Origin: CAYJAD01 sp964370305
GTDB taxonomy: Bacteria; Desulfobacterota; Desulfovibrionia; Desulfovibrionales; Desulfovibrionaceae
Direction: 5' to 3'
Assembly: GCA_964370305.1 (NCBI GenBank)
Contig: CAYJIU010000005.1
Span: 1 to 45,145 of the forward strand
DNA length: 45,145 nt
Shown here: positions 18,123 through 27,731 of the stretch, in pieces
How the letters are laid out: each line of letters starts with the position of its first letter
Numbering within the stretch: the stretch's first letter is position 1
The notes under the pieces: generated by a model
The model's input: only the letters and a program-made list of their open reading frames with translations
Told to the model about the DNA's origin: nothing
Database searches by the model: none
Translations under genes and position numbers: made by a program

Positions 18123-19325
18123 ATGAAATATTCAATTCTTATCCCCACTTTTAATGCAGGAAAATATATTAAACCCTGCCTTCAAACTATACTAGAACAA
18201 GGCTATACCGATGTTGAAATCATTGTTTCTGACGATCATTCAACGGATGATACTTTTAAGTACTTAAAAACTATTGATGATGCACGCGTAACAATTATTT
18301 CTCCCCCTCATGAAATGTCTATGACTGAACATTGGGAATGGCTTTTGGGTCATGCTAGAGGAGAGTGGATTATGTTTGTAGGGCAAGATGATGGTCTACA
18401 ATCATATTTTTTTGAATTGGCGGACGCACTTACACAAGAAGCTGAGAGCAAAGGATTAAAAACCATTGCGTCTAAGAGGGCATATTATTTTTGGCCTGGA
18501 TGTGAAAAAACTTATGGCAATGTGGGAGTCAATTACCATGCAATGCCATATAGCACTGTGAAAAATTGTTTATGGAATACTATCTTAGCACTTGGAGGTT
18601 TTATCACTTATTTTGATTTGCCTCAAATGTATACTACATCAATTTTTCATCGCTCCTTTATTGCGCAATCAAAAAAACTGCAAGGTGGCAAAGTGTTCAC
18701 AACGCATCCGCAGGATGCAAACTTGGCTGCGCTGGCGTGTATTTTGGAAAAAAAATACTTATACTCAGCTATACCTCTTGGCTGGGTTGGTACATCCCCC
18801 AAAAGTGCTGGCTTTTCTGTCTCTGCTAGTGTCAATGATGAATTAAAAAACATTTACTTGCGAAAAATTGCTGCAAGTACTTTATCTTGTCATCCCATCA
18901 TAGGTAGTTTTGAGAACTGTTCTGCTCCACTTTATTTTTATGGAGCTTTATTAAAGATTGCAACGCTCAATACATGGCCTAAAAAACGTTTCATGGAAAG
19001 TAGGTTAGTTAAGTATGTTGTTTTTGCAGCACATTTAATAGCGCGACGTAAGAAAATGGGTGTAGAAGGCTATAATGTGTTTATTGCCCATGTTAAAAAT
19101 AATGGGTGTAGTATTAAAACAATTGAATATTTTGTTAAAAGCATTGAATGGCTTAAAAAACATAATTATTTTACTCGCATTGCCAATCGTAGAATGCTTA
19201 AGCGGTATGGCCTAAAGAGTTACTATTTAGAACAAGGAAAGTGTAAAGATTTAGCAATTGAAAGTGTGCAGGTTAAACAAATGGTACAAAAAGACATGCT
19301 AGATGGTTTTACTCACAATAATTGA
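18123..19325 (+). CDS. Family 2 (GT-A) glycosyltransferase
   Basis: A 400-residue protein beginning directly with a GT-A fold: YSILIPTFNAGKYIKPCL, EIIVSDDHSTDDT (residues about 33-45, nucleotide binding) and GQDDGL near residue 92, which is the DxD-like metal site. The C-terminal 200 residues are not recognisable. It should transfer a sugar from an activated nucleotide sugar to a growing surface glycan on the cytoplasmic side of the membrane. No membrane segment is obvious. It is followed within 50 bases by a sulfotransferase-like gene on the same strand. Acceptor and sugar are unknown. Confidence 0.88.
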   Translation: MKYSILIPTFNAGKYIKPCLQTILEQGYTDVEIIVSDDHSTDDTFKYLKTIDDARVTIISPPHEMSMTEHWEWLLGHARGEWIMFVGQDDGLQSYFFELADALTQEAESKGLKTIASKRAYYFWPGCEKTYGNVGVNYHAMPYSTVKNCLWNTILALGGFITYFDLPQMYTTSIFHRSFIAQSKKLQGGKVFTTHPQDANLAALACILEKKYLYSAIPLGWVGTSPKSAGFSVSASVNDELKNIYLRKIAASTLSCHPIIGSFENCSAPLYFYGALLKIATLNTWPKKRFMESRLVKYVVFAAHLIARRKKMGVEGYNVFIAHVKNNGCSIKTIEYFVKSIEWLKKHNYFTRIANRRMLKRYGLKSYYLEQGKCKDLAIESVQVKQMVQKDMLDGFTHNN

Positions 19326-19370
19326 AATGTGTGTCGATAGTATATGTGCTGCCTTGCTTTGGAAGAAAGA

Positions 19371-20612
19371 ATGATAGAATTGAAAGATAAAAATGTATAT
19401 TTGCATGTAGGATTGTGTAAAAGTGGTACCACATCCATACAAAACACATTACAGTATATGCAAGACAGTGGTATTTTAGCAAAAGAAAATTTTCAGTATC
19501 ATTGCCGCGATAAGCTATTTCTTGCCCATATGATGCAAATGTGTTTTCCTGAAGATGAAAAAATTTTCTTATCTAAACTTCATGAAGTAATAGCTAGCAA
19601 CTCTAAAGTTCCAGGCGAAGTTTTAGATAATCTTATCTTAAGCCAAGAAATTTTTTCCATGGATCTAGTTGATAATATGTTTGAATTGTCTAGTGTATAT
19701 GCGCGATATTTTTATAACGCTTTGCAAGGTTGTAATGTAAAAATTATTGTATATTTACGGCGGCAAGATATATTTATTGAGTCCATGTACTCGGAATTGT
19801 TAAAAACTGGAATGATTACTAGGGAGAAGTTTGAAAAAAAAGAAATGCAAAAATCCCTATATTATAAAAAATTTCTTGATGGATATGCAGAGTATTTTGG
19901 CAAAGAAAATATTGTTATTCGTATATTTGAAAGAGATTTACTACATAAGAACGACGTAGTTCGTGATTTTTTACAAGTTGTTGGTCTTGATGATATATAC
20001 CCACATAAGTTAAGGCAGGAGCAGATGAATTATTCATTGCCTCCAGAAGCTTTGCGTATTCGTATGGCGTTTGACGGTGTGTATAGATTGAGTGCGAATG
20101 AGAGAGATAACTACATACAAAAGCTAGAAGATGATTATTTAGCTGGGAAAATAGCAGGGCCTTTGTATGCTTGGAAAAAAATTTATACACTGCACGGTCG
20201 AAATTTTGATTTGTCACAAAAGTATAGTAAGCTACAAGAACTATTTTATCTTGAAAAAAAGGGTAGCTTTTCCAACTCAGGTTTTATGCAGCCAGATGAA
20301 CGGCGTGAATTTTTATCCCAGTATGAGGAAGATAATGCTAAAGTGGCCCGTGAATATTTAGGGCGTGAAGATGGTAAGCTCTTTAATGATAAATTTCCTG
20401 AAAATATTATTTCTTTAGATGAACCCAGTACCACGGATATTGTAACCATTTTTTTGCCCATAATCCAGCAGTTACACGAGCGTACCCAAAAAATAGAGGT
20501 ATGCGAAGCGCGTATTGAAGGTATTGATAGACGTTTAGGTTATTTTAAACGCCCTTGGAAAATTATACCAATAATCGCGCGTAAAATTGTAAATAAATTT
20601 AGAAAACAATAG
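19371..20612 (+). CDS. PAPS-dependent sulfotransferase-like protein, copy 1
   Basis: About 413 residues. Near the N-terminus VYLHVGLCKSGTTSIQNTL is the 5'-phosphosulfate-binding loop of PAPS sulfotransferases. IIVYLRRQDIFIESMYSE (about residues 125-142) matches the 3'-phosphate-binding element (RxxDxxxES). These are the two hallmark cofactor sites. The C-terminal quarter contains REYLGREDGKLFNDKFPENI and a basic tail KRPWKIIPIIARKIVNKF, both shared with the two paralogs downstream. ATG 19371 follows GGAAGAAAGA, so I prefer it to the in-frame ATG 27 bases upstream. Likely role: adding sulfate to a surface sugar. The assignment as a functional sulfotransferase rests on motifs only. Confidence 0.78.
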   Translation: MIELKDKNVYLHVGLCKSGTTSIQNTLQYMQDSGILAKENFQYHCRDKLFLAHMMQMCFPEDEKIFLSKLHEVIASNSKVPGEVLDNLILSQEIFSMDLVDNMFELSSVYARYFYNALQGCNVKIIVYLRRQDIFIESMYSELLKTGMITREKFEKKEMQKSLYYKKFLDGYAEYFGKENIVIRIFERDLLHKNDVVRDFLQVVGLDDIYPHKLRQEQMNYSLPPEALRIRMAFDGVYRLSANERDNYIQKLEDDYLAGKIAGPLYAWKKIYTLHGRNFDLSQKYSKLQELFYLEKKGSFSNSGFMQPDERREFLSQYEEDNAKVAREYLGREDGKLFNDKFPENIISLDEPSTTDIVTIFLPIIQQLHERTQKIEVCEARIEGIDRRLGYFKRPWKIIPIIARKIVNKFRKQ

Positions 20613-20916
20613 TTTTGTATAGCTGGATGATTATTGTTAGACTAAACAACTAATGCCAACAAGCTATAAATCCTTAACAGTCTATTAATGTTTTCAGAGC
20701 CAAGCAGATTCAATGTTATGATTTTAAGAGGTTGTACTGATAGGTTTTTCCCTAAAGATTTTGGTACGTCAAAAGTAAATAAACAGTAAAGTATGATGAT
20801 GCATTGGTTCATCCTCTTGAAAAATTGTTTTTTGGGAGCGCGGACTTAGAAGAATTACTTGAAGTCGCATCAGCTTTATAGCAGTAAGTAATATAAAATA
20901 GGTGTTTGGAAAGAAT
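20613..20916. other. AT-rich gap without recognisable gene
   Basis: Between copy 1 and the fusion gene are 304 bases with stop codons in all frames and no match that I can see to R1 or R2. The only feature is the weak ribosome site GGAAAG in front of the next ATG. Confidence 0.4.
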
Positions 20917-22818
20917 ATGAAAAAAGTTGCACTCGTTGTAGGAATGTGTCGTAGTGGAGCACATTTACTATCTAGATCTTTGCAAATTTTTGGAGCTAAA
21001 CATAGCAAGGATTTTCATTCTGGAGACGAAGGTTATACTGGGGAGAATTTTAATGATAGTGATATTTCAAAGTTAAATAAAGAAGTTTTAGCCACTATTG
21101 GCCAAACATGGGATAATCTTGAACCTTTAAGTAAGGCGGATTTAGACTTTATTCTACGCAGAGGTTTTGTAGATAAAGCTTTGCAAATATTGAATAAGCG
21201 AAATGAAGGCATTGCTTTTTTTGCTTTAAGAGAACCAATAATAGCAAAATTACTTCCTTTTTGGATGGAAGTATTTAAGCAATTAGATATTGATGTCAAA
21301 TACATTTTTGTTTTGCGTAATCCACTTAATGTTGCGCGTTCTTTGCGCAAACATGATAAATTGGATATGACAAAGGGACTAATGCTTTGGCTTTCTGATA
21401 ATATTTTTTTATTGCAAACACTTGATGGTACAAATGTACATTTTATAAATTATGACGATTTTTTGGAAGAACCAATCCCCCATATGGATAATTTATCCAT
21501 ATTTTTAGAAGCAGACCAAGATCAGAAAGAACGTAAAATCTTTTTGGAGAGCTTTTTAGATAAAGGCTTGCACCACTCTGGAGATGCTAAGGAGCCATTA
21601 TCTGACAGGGAATTTACCTTCGCAAATATTTTTGATTTACTAAAAAATATTCCTAGCGGTAAATTTGATTATTCTTTAGTAAGTAAGCACTTACATGAAT
21701 ATCAAACAACGCTGTTACAAGACTTTTATGTAGCAAGCCAAATAGAAATGGATTTGAACAAAACACTCCAATCTGACATGGTTAAGCTAAATTTTGAAAA
21801 AAAACAATTAAACGGGCAAATAATAGCTATAAAAAACAGTAGATCATGGAAAATAACTGCTCCTTTGCGAAAGATCTTAGGCTTTATCCATAGCAGTAAA
21901 CTCTTTGCTTTCTTCAAAAAAAAGCATGAGATGGAACAAACGTATGTTCAAGGGGCAATACAAACTGATTCTATCGTTAATACTTTTGAGTATTTGAAAA
22001 AATATACCTATGCTTTGAACAATGTTCCTGAATGTTTGCCTAGCGATACCTACAAAAATTGTATTTGGCAAATGTGGTGGCAAGGGGCTCACAATGCGCC
22101 CCCCATGGTAAAAGCTTGCTTTAATAGCGTAGCAATGTATCACCCTGAAAAACAACGCATTATTATTGATGAAAGTAATTTTTCAAAATATGTGGAAATT
22201 CCTGATTATATTTTAGAAAAATTAGAAAATGGTATCATAACAAAAACGCATTTTTCAGATTATATACGACTGTGTTTACTAGTAAAGTATGGTGGTACGT
22301 GGATTGACGCTACAGTCTTGCTAACGGATAGAATACCAGAGCAAATTTTTGCAGAAGATTTTTTTGCATTTAAATATCCCTTGTGGTGTTGTTTAGAAAA
22401 GGTTCCGTCTGAGGGGCTTCTTTCCTGTTTGTCAGAAGGATTTTTCTGCAATAATAAAATTTTATCATTTTCAAGTTGGTTTATACATGCAACTCCGCAA
22501 GAATATTTTTTGCGAGTTGTAAAGCATGTTTTATCTGAGTACTGGAAAAATGAAAATCACCTTATGGAGTATTTTTTAATTCATTACATCGTGACTTTTG
22601 TTGCTGTACATGATGCTGAATGTAAAAAAATATTTGAAAATATTATTGCAGCTGATAATATAAAGCCGCATATCCTGCAGCAAATCCTCTTTCATGGTTT
22701 TAATGAAGATATTTTTAAAGAAGTTCGAGCCTTGAGCTCTATTCATAAATTAACATATAAAGGATTAGAAAATAATGTACTTTCTGATTCTTTCTTAAAG
22801 AAAATCATTAGAATGTAG
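20917..22818 (+). CDS. Fusion of a sulfotransferase-like domain and a Caps_synth-type glycosyltransferase domain
   Basis: A 633-residue two-domain protein. Residues about 1-270 are sulfotransferase-like: VALVVGMCRSGAHLLSRSL is the phosphosulfate loop and YIFVLRNPLNVARSL the 3'-phosphate element. A linker of helices follows and ends with NSRSWKITAPLRKILGF, a motif frequent in surface-polysaccharide transferases. Residues about 365-630 look like the capsular polysaccharide synthesis / Gly_transf_sug type (NCIWQMWWQGAHNAPPMVKAC, HFSDYIRLCLLVKYGGTWIDATVLLTD). There the D...RL..L..YGG.W.D pattern carries the nucleotide-sugar binding DxD-like site. One chain could both add and sulfate a sugar. ATG 20917 is preferred over the GTG five codons upstream. 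Confidence 0.78.
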   Translation: MKKVALVVGMCRSGAHLLSRSLQIFGAKHSKDFHSGDEGYTGENFNDSDISKLNKEVLATIGQTWDNLEPLSKADLDFILRRGFVDKALQILNKRNEGIAFFALREPIIAKLLPFWMEVFKQLDIDVKYIFVLRNPLNVARSLRKHDKLDMTKGLMLWLSDNIFLLQTLDGTNVHFINYDDFLEEPIPHMDNLSIFLEADQDQKERKIFLESFLDKGLHHSGDAKEPLSDREFTFANIFDLLKNIPSGKFDYSLVSKHLHEYQTTLLQDFYVASQIEMDLNKTLQSDMVKLNFEKKQLNGQIIAIKNSRSWKITAPLRKILGFIHSSKLFAFFKKKHEMEQTYVQGAIQTDSIVNTFEYLKKYTYALNNVPECLPSDTYKNCIWQMWWQGAHNAPPMVKACFNSVAMYHPEKQRIIIDESNFSKYVEIPDYILEKLENGIITKTHFSDYIRLCLLVKYGGTWIDATVLLTDRIPEQIFAEDFFAFKYPLWCCLEKVPSEGLLSCLSEGFFCNNKILSFSSWFIHATPQEYFLRVVKHVLSEYWKNENHLMEYFLIHYIVTFVAVHDAECKKIFENIIAADNIKPHILQQILFHGFNEDIFKEVRALSSIHKLTYKGLENNVLSDSFLKKIIRM

Positions 22819-22844
22819 AGATTATTCTCGCATAGGAAATTGCA

Positions 22845-24012
22845 ATGACTATAAGTAACACAAAAAAAACAGCGTATATTCATCTGGGACTTCCAAAAAC
22901 AGGAAGCACTGCCATTCAATCAACGCTTACACAATTTTTCCATGATGGAAAGCTAGATAAATNNNNNNNNNNACTTTAAGGAAGATATAGGCAGTCACGG
23001 AGAACTTGGTAAGCACAATATAATTTTTAGCAGTGAAATCTTAACTACATGTATTTTAGATGACAAATATCTTGCCCTTTCTCCGGCTTTTATACCTATA
23101 TTTAAAGAAGTTTTTTCTCAATATGATATTAAATTTATTATATACTTACGTAGGCAAGATTTATACTGGGAATCCTTAGTAGCTCAATTGATTAAGGTCA
23201 GGCGTGTTGGTGCTGCATATTTTAATTTACATGAAAAAGCAGAGCTGTATTATAAACCCTTGATTGATGCCTACGCTACACATTTTGGTAAAGAAAATAT
23301 CATTGTGCGTGTGTTTGAACGTGATAAGCTTTATGAAAATTGCGTTATAAAAGATTTTTTGCATACAGTAAAATTAGATGAACTGATAAACGTAGACTAT
23401 ACAACACCCAATGATAATAGTTCTTTGTCAGAAAAAGCTTTGCGTGTGGCTGCTGTGGAAAATGAACATCACCTTCTGAACCATGAAGAGCTACAACGTA
23501 ACTTACAAGAAGTTGAAGAGATGTTTAAACAAGGGCTTATAAGTAAGGAAGTCTATATTGAAAATTGCTTTTTTTTGAAAACCAATGTAAATGTGCACAA
23601 AAATAAAAATGCCCACGTAGATATAACAAAGCGTATAAAGCTATTGCGTGGACAGAGTCCCTTCTCACATAGCTCTAGCAGTCAAGGGTATTTTACACCT
23701 GAAGAAAGAACGGCATTTTTAGCAAAATATGTTGAAGATAATGCAGCTGTGGCTCGTGAGTATTTGGGGCGAGAAGATGGAGTGCTTTTTAATGACAAAT
23801 TTCCCCAACATATTGTTAGCATTGCGAATCCTAGCACGGAAGATGTTATTCAAGTCTTCTTGCCTGTTCTTGTGGAGATCTCTAAATCTCTTGATGCGCT
23901 TCAAGTAGAAAATTCTGCTTTAGCGCTTGAACTACATCGTTTAAAAAGACCATGGAAGCTGTTACCTGTTTTTTTTCACAAGCTTGTACATAAAATAAAA
24001 TACATGTATTAA
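22845..24012 (+). CDS. PAPS-dependent sulfotransferase-like protein, copy 2, interrupted by an assembly gap
   Basis: AGGA precedes ATG 22845, which opens AYIHLGLPKTGSTAIQSTL, a classic phosphosulfate-binding loop. After the run of ten Ns the gene continues with FIIYLRRQDLYWESLVAQ (3'-phosphate element), GKENIIVRVFERDKLYE, REYLGREDGVLFNDKFPQHI and a basic KRPWKLLPVFFHKLVHK tail. The two halves are in different frames across ten Ns. Alignment with copy 3 says about 84 bases are missing, a multiple of three, so the gene is probably intact in the genome and broken only in the assembly. It is close to copy 3 in both protein and DNA sequence. Confidence 0.8.
22963..22972. other. Assembly gap (10 N)
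   Basis: A run of ten Ns, most likely a placeholder of arbitrary size. It falls in a region where copies 2 and 3 of the sulfotransferase gene are similar, which probably caused the assembly break. From the copy 3 protein the true gap should be near 84 bases. Confidence 0.9.
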
Positions 24013-24046
24013 TATGAAACATATAAAGTTCAGGTAGGAGTATGAA

Positions 24047-25288
24047 ATGAATATTGACCATAAAAAGACTGCCTATATCCACTTGGGTTTACCTAAAACT
24101 GGAACCACATCTATTCAATCAACACTTGCTCAGTTTTTCGATGAGGGTAAGCTGGATAAATTCGATATGAAGTTCTATCATGCGTCAGTATTACCTTATA
24201 CTGTCAGGTTTAGGTACTATAATGATGTGGAATGTTGTATCAAAAATTTTAAACAAGATATAGGCAGGTATGGTAAGTTAGGTGAGCATAATGTTATTGT
24301 AAGCTTTGAAGCTTTTGCATCATGTGTAAATTATAAAAATCATATGTTACCTGAGCTTTCTTCGAGTTTTATACCAATTTTTAAGGAAGTTTTTTCTCAG
24401 TATAATAAAAAATTTATTATTTATTTACGCAGGCAAGATTTATATTGGGAATCTCTTGTGGCACAAAGAATTAAAGCAAGACTTATTACAACGGATAGCT
24501 CCAATTTATACAAGCAAATAAACTTAGACTACAAGTCTTTATTAAATGATTATGCAAATGAATTTGGGAAAGAAAGCATGATTGTTCGTGTGTATGAACG
24601 TGAAAAACTTTACGAAGGTTGTGCCGTAAAAGATTTTTTAAACTGCATAGGGTTAGATGATTTAATAGGAGTATCCCCCTCAATGCCGCGTGAAAACAAT
24701 TCTCTTTCACCTAAAGCTTTACGTGTTGCCAGTGTAGATAATGAGCAATATGTTTTAAGCAAAGATGAAATAACAATAGCTTTAGCAGCATTTAAAAAAG
24801 CACTTGAAAAAAATAATATTACTTCCGAAGAATATGCACAGAAATGTTACGCACTAAAATTCAATAAAAATTTTCATAAAAATAAACATGTGAATTTAGA
24901 CATAGCAACTCGTAGAAAAATTCTTCTAGGAGAAAACACCTTTTCTTATAGCTCCAGTAATCAAGGCTATTTCACACCTGAAGAAAGAACTGCGTTTTTA
25001 GCAAAATATGCTGAAGGCAATGCAACCGTAGCTCGTGAATATTTGGGACGAGAAGATGGAGTGCTTTTTAATGATAAATTCCCCCAACATATTGTCAGCA
25101 TAACAAATCCTAGCACAGCAGATGTTATTCAAGTTTTCATGCCTGCTCTTGTGGAGATCTCTAAACGTATTGATACTCTTCAAGCAAGAAATGCCGCTCT
25201 AGCGTTTGAAATACATCGTTTAAAAAGACCTTGGAAAATCATACCAATAATTGCACGCAAGATAAAAAATAAATTAATGAAAAAGTGA
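24047..25288 (+). CDS. PAPS-dependent sulfotransferase-like protein, copy 3
   Basis: A 413-residue paralog of the preceding gene. AYIHLGLPKTGTTSIQSTL is a textbook phosphosulfate loop, and FIIYLRRQDLYWESLVAQRIK the 3'-phosphate element. The central part (residues about 170-300) probably determines the acceptor and is the most divergent from copy 2. The C-terminal block (GYFTPEERTAFLAKY, then REYLGREDGVLFNDKFPQHI) is nearly identical. The tail LKRPWKIIPIIARKIKNKL is basic and may touch the membrane. AGGAG seven bases before the ATG supports the start. Likely role: sulfation of a second position or sugar of the same glycan. Other PAPS-fold roles cannot be excluded. Confidence 0.8.
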   Translation: MNIDHKKTAYIHLGLPKTGTTSIQSTLAQFFDEGKLDKFDMKFYHASVLPYTVRFRYYNDVECCIKNFKQDIGRYGKLGEHNVIVSFEAFASCVNYKNHMLPELSSSFIPIFKEVFSQYNKKFIIYLRRQDLYWESLVAQRIKARLITTDSSNLYKQINLDYKSLLNDYANEFGKESMIVRVYEREKLYEGCAVKDFLNCIGLDDLIGVSPSMPRENNSLSPKALRVASVDNEQYVLSKDEITIALAAFKKALEKNNITSEEYAQKCYALKFNKNFHKNKHVNLDIATRRKILLGENTFSYSSSNQGYFTPEERTAFLAKYAEGNATVAREYLGREDGVLFNDKFPQHIVSITNPSTADVIQVFMPALVEISKRIDTLQARNAALAFEIHRLKRPWKIIPIIARKIKNKLMKK

Positions 25289-25494
25289 TTTCATATAATT
25301 GAATTGATTTACCTTCAATCAAACATATTTACAATGTATTGTCAATGTCCTTGTAATCAGTGTAGATGGATATAAAAGTTATCTTACAATTTTATTGTTG
25401 CTATGTAACATTTGCACATGAGCATATTTAGGCGTAGTGGAAAATACAACTAACGTGTAACTTATGAATAGATAAACAAATTAAGGGTAATTTA

Positions 25495-27555
25495 ATGAAT
25501 AAAGCTATATTATTTCTCATATTTAATAGGATTGAATATACAAAACAAGTTTTTGAGCAAATAGCTTTGGCGCAACCACCTCGTTTGTATATTGCTTCCG
25601 ATGGTCCACGCAGTGATGTTAATGGTGAAGTAGAAGAAGTTGAAAAAATAAGAAAATATGTATTAGATAATATAAACTGGGACTGCCAGGTAAACACCTT
25701 GTTTAGAGATAGTAATTTAAGTTGTGGGCGTGGAATATATGAATCTATCAATTGGTTTTTTGAACATGAAAAAGATGGTATAATTTTAGAAGATGATACT
25801 GTTCCAAATCTTTCATTTTTTGAATTTTGCGAAACACTGCTAAATCACTATGAAGATGACAAAAGAATTTGGCATATTTCTGGCTCTAATTTTATTAACT
25901 TAATTGGTTGTGAAGATAGCTATTACTTCTCTAAAATTATGCATGGCTGGGGTTGGGCTACATGGAGAGATAGATGGGAGAATATGGATTTTGATTTGGT
26001 CAATTATAACCGACTAGATTTAAAAAAACTCTCTGACAATCGTAAAGTGACCAACTTCTGGCATAAACGTATTAGTGAAGCTCATGAAATAGTTGCTTGG
26101 GACTATCAATGGGTGTATACTATCGTGAAAAACAGTGGGCTAGCAGTAGTTCCAGCTGTAAACTTAATATCGAACATCGGCGTTGAGGGGGTTCACTTCA
26201 AAGCTGGCAGTAATTGTCACCGATTAAATAGATTAACGGAACCAATGGGCCAGATTAAACATCCGGAAGAAGTGAAATGCTATGACAATGTTATGGATAA
26301 AATTCATAGAGAAGTTTTTGGTGTCCCTGTAAAGTTAAAAAGAAGGAGTTTTTTTGATAAAATTTTTGGATATTTTAACACAAAAGAAACGCCGCTTGGA
26401 ATTTTTCGCAATTTTAATGAAACAGATCGATCTGATACTTCTATAGGGTACACAACAGGAATGGTTTTAAAATGGCAAAATTATAGAAATTTTGAAAAGT
26501 TAAATTCAGTCAAGAAGGAGGCTGAAATTATAAAACTATTGAACAGTAAAAATGCAATTTCTGCTCCTAAATTAATCGCCGATGATGATCAATTCATGGT
26601 AATGGAAAGAGTGAATGACACAGGAAAATATTCCTTGCCTGATTTATTTTTTGCTCTGCTAGAACAAAAAAAAATCGGCGTTTGGCATGGCGATATGAAG
26701 CCTGCCAATCAAATGTTTAATGGAGATCATACTGTGCTAATAGATTATGATCAAGCTCGTTACATCCCTGAAATTATTGAAATGGACAATATTGAATTTT
26801 TAAATTTTATTGCTAATGATTTAGAAACAAAATGGAAAGGTTATTTAGTAAGTCATTTTGGTACAAGAACTGTAGAGGATTTTGTAAATAGTTTTAAGCC
26901 GTATATGAGGCTAAACTCTTTTGATTTAGGAAGTACAACTATATTTAAGAGACAGATCACTACAATTTCCGATACTGGTTTTTATCATACTATTGATACC
27001 AAGGATGCATTTATCGATGGGCAACGCGACTTAGGTGCAAGACTTGAGATTCTTGATAAAATAAATATTCAAGAGGATGAAAAAATACTAGATTTCGGGT
27101 GCAATGCTGGATTGTTAAGTTTCTACTTAAATAAACGAGGTGCCATAGTTTCTGGTTGTGATATGGACGATAAAATTATTACTGCTGCTAAGGCGTTAAA
27201 TAATATTTTTAATCAGAACGTTAATTTTTTTAAATGTGATATTGACTATGAAAAATTTGAAAATACCTTCGATACAATATGTATGTTTTCAGTCATTCAC
27301 CATACAAAATATATGGAAGAAAACGCTGCTTTTTTGGCAAGTAAATGTAGAAGAATAATAATTGAGTGTAGGCTTAATGAAGTGGGACAAAAGCCTACAA
27401 AGTCTGGTTGGATATATACTTCAAAGTGGAAATTCAATACTATTCAAGAGCTTCAATCTTATCTTGAATCATTATTCCCTCAATTTGTATTTGAAAAAAT
27501 TTGGGGACAGGGTGATAGAGATAGATATATCATGACATTGCTTAAGCAAAGCTAA
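25495..27555 (+). CDS. Three-domain fusion: glycosyltransferase, kinase-like domain, SAM methyltransferase
   Basis: A 686-residue protein. Residues about 1-285 are a GT-A-like glycosyltransferase (LFLIFNRIEYTKQVFEQI, LYIASDGPR, GIILEDDTVP with the DxD-type acidic cluster). Residues about 315-470 look like a small protein-kinase-fold domain: MVLKWQ lysine, KKEAEIIK glutamate, HGDMKPANQMF catalytic loop (about 398) and LIDYDQAR in place of DFG. Residues about 510-686 are a class I methyltransferase with ILDFGCNAGLLSFYL, SGCDMDD and MFSVIHHTKY. WbdD, which ends O-antigen chains by phosphorylation and methylation, has a methyltransferase and a kinase but in the opposite order and with no glycosyltransferase. 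A similar chain-capping or sugar phospho-methyl modification role is an inference. AAGGGT precedes the ATG. Confidence 0.75.
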   Translation: MNKAILFLIFNRIEYTKQVFEQIALAQPPRLYIASDGPRSDVNGEVEEVEKIRKYVLDNINWDCQVNTLFRDSNLSCGRGIYESINWFFEHEKDGIILEDDTVPNLSFFEFCETLLNHYEDDKRIWHISGSNFINLIGCEDSYYFSKIMHGWGWATWRDRWENMDFDLVNYNRLDLKKLSDNRKVTNFWHKRISEAHEIVAWDYQWVYTIVKNSGLAVVPAVNLISNIGVEGVHFKAGSNCHRLNRLTEPMGQIKHPEEVKCYDNVMDKIHREVFGVPVKLKRRSFFDKIFGYFNTKETPLGIFRNFNETDRSDTSIGYTTGMVLKWQNYRNFEKLNSVKKEAEIIKLLNSKNAISAPKLIADDDQFMVMERVNDTGKYSLPDLFFALLEQKKIGVWHGDMKPANQMFNGDHTVLIDYDQARYIPEIIEMDNIEFLNFIANDLETKWKGYLVSHFGTRTVEDFVNSFKPYMRLNSFDLGSTTIFKRQITTISDTGFYHTIDTKDAFIDGQRDLGARLEILDKINIQEDEKILDFGCNAGLLSFYLNKRGAIVSGCDMDDKIITAAKALNNIFNQNVNFFKCDIDYEKFENTFDTICMFSVIHHTKYMEENAAFLASKCRRIIIECRLNEVGQKPTKSGWIYTSKWKFNTIQELQSYLESLFPQFVFEKIWGQGDRDRYIMTLLKQS

Positions 27556-27731
27556 TAATAAATATAGTAGGTAATAATAGGAGAATTTTTAAAACTATAA
27601 AAACATGTGTTTGTACATAAAACTCCACTTATTACTAGTGCAAGCGTCTTTGGTAAAAAATGTATAGAAATAACCTTGCGCGATTATAAACCGAAGCAAT
27701 TCGCATTGCGACAAGGTTGCGATATTAAATA

